A DNA stretch of 33,445 nt from assembly GCA_002400495.2 (NCBI GenBank), contig NVQL02000007.1:1901-35345 (forward strand), written 5' to 3'. Positions 32,958 to 33,445 of the stretch are shown here, piece after piece. The position numbers were made by a program, and so were the translations under genes. How positions within the stretch are numbered: the first letter of the stretch is position 1; every line of letters starts with the position of its first letter. The notes beneath the pieces were generated by a model that was not told where the DNA came from, searched no databases, and saw only the letters and a program-made list of their open reading frames with translations. The stretch is from Alphaproteobacteria bacterium (lineage in GTDB: Bacteria > Pseudomonadota > Alphaproteobacteria > Rhizobiales > OSC116).

Positions 32958-33445
32958 TGCTTTAGGTAGTCGCCTGTTGCCATGTTCTTGTGCAACCATG
33001 TCCATACGCAAAACAGCGAGGAAAAACTGGTAGGGGCCATAAAAGCTTTGTGAAGTGAATGTTTTTAAGAAGAATAGTGCAATTGTTACCAAACTAACGG
33101 GCAAGTGCATTATTTTAATGGGTTTTCCCGTTGCTTCAAATGCCAACCGAGCCATATCATTTTGGGTGAATGTTTCGGGTCCGCCAATTTGCAAATCAGC
33201 TAGCTCATTTGTAACTGCATTATGAATCGAGGTGGCAAAATCTGACCCATGTATGGGGTTTAGGCGTTTTTCTCCATCGCCGAATAGGTAAATTCTACCA
33301 GACTTTGCCATATCTAGAAAATTACCCATGATAGGAAAATAAACGTTTGGAGAAATTATCGTCGAGGCAATGGGTGAGGTTTGAAGTTCATCTACAAATG
33401 CTTGTTTTGCGGCTATTAAAGCGACATGTTTCATTTTATGCGCGT
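32937..33445 (-). CDS. atypical SDR / NmrA-like NAD(P)-binding protein, C-terminal part (5' end outside window)
   Basis: The frame is open to the window edge, so the visible 169 or so residues are the C-terminal part of a protein of about 290 residues. HVALIAAKQAFVDELQTSPI followed by ASTIISPNVYFPIMGNFLDM corresponds to the middle of atypical SDRs, where a lysine and a 'TIxRPxxFxxM' strand occur. RLNPIHGSDFATSIHNAV and GGPETFTQNDMARLAFEATG match the conserved 'IHxxDxA' and 'GPExxTxxExA' segments. A hydrophobic stretch LPVSLVTIALFFLKTF follows. The N-terminal Rossmann GxxGxxG motif would lie outside the window. Substrate unknown. Confidence 0.8.
   Translation of the reverse strand, partial: AHKMKHVALIAAKQAFVDELQTSPIASTIISPNVYFPIMGNFLDMAKSGRIYLFGDGEKRLNPIHGSDFATSIHNAVTNELADLQIGGPETFTQNDMARLAFEATGKPIKIMHLPVSLVTIALFFLKTFTSQSFYGPYQFFLAVLRMDMVAQEHGNRRLPKALDYASL

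Noticed and set aside
1..33445. CRISPR arrays, tRNA or rRNA genes, transposases, integrases
   Set aside because: I looked for regularly spaced repeats, cloverleaf-like sequence, and DDE or tyrosine recombinase motifs, and saw none.

Overview
The window reads as a chromosomal segment of a moderately AT-rich alphaproteobacterium, probably Hyphomicrobiales-like. This rests on gene content: dense stacks of sugar-type ABC importers, LacI/DeoR/IclR regulators and BadF-type kinases in tight operons. There is no rRNA, tRNA, transposase or phage gene to fix the lineage, so the placement is an inference.

Layout, left to right. (A) 1-602: the 3' end of an AGE-family sugar epimerase/isomerase. (B) 1063-7915: an operon with its own LacI regulator, a cytoplasmic FAD oxidoreductase and a complete MalEFGK-type sugar ABC importer. 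A 54-bp near-perfect palindrome made of two tandem operator-like sites lies over its promoter, and a 19-bp-stem hairpin separates the binding-protein gene from the first permease gene. (C) 8242-9186, minus strand: a HipA-like kinase that is short at the N-terminus and has Asn at the metal-binding Asp, with no HipB partner. (D) 9665-17917: a second MalEFGK-type importer followed by a SIS-domain isomerase/deaminase, a PF08013 (GatZ/KbaZ/AgaZ) protein, a DeoR regulator and a BadF-type sugar kinase. Together these make a plausible galactosamine-type route: import, 6-phosphorylation, deamination to tagatose-6-phosphate, then C4 epimerisation to fructose-6-phosphate. (E) 18115-19242: a zinc-free MDR oxidoreductase.

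(F) 19781-29179 is the most unusual part. It is a ribose-type (RbsABC-like) importer in which one permease is fused at its C-terminus to a six-bladed beta-propeller of the SMP-30/strictosidine-synthase type. A second free-standing propeller follows that has lost the presumed metal ligands, then a double-ATPase, then an 881-residue fusion of an acyl-CoA (AMP-forming) ligase with a crotonase-fold domain. From 21842 onward the genes overlap at stop/start, so they look translationally coupled. A convergent IclR regulator (29195-30034) abuts the end. I infer that this unit imports a lactone, ester or carboxylic acid, hydrolyses it where needed, activates it with CoA and modifies the thioester.

(G) 30317-33445 is an AT-richer and less orderly end: an unrecognised ORF, a minus-strand ECF sigma-factor operon (small membrane protein, 25-residue overlapping ORF, sigma factor, candidate membrane anti-sigma, exported NTF2-like protein), a HipA C-terminal remnant and the 3' part of an atypical SDR gene.

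All functional calls come from reading translated motifs by eye; no database search was run.
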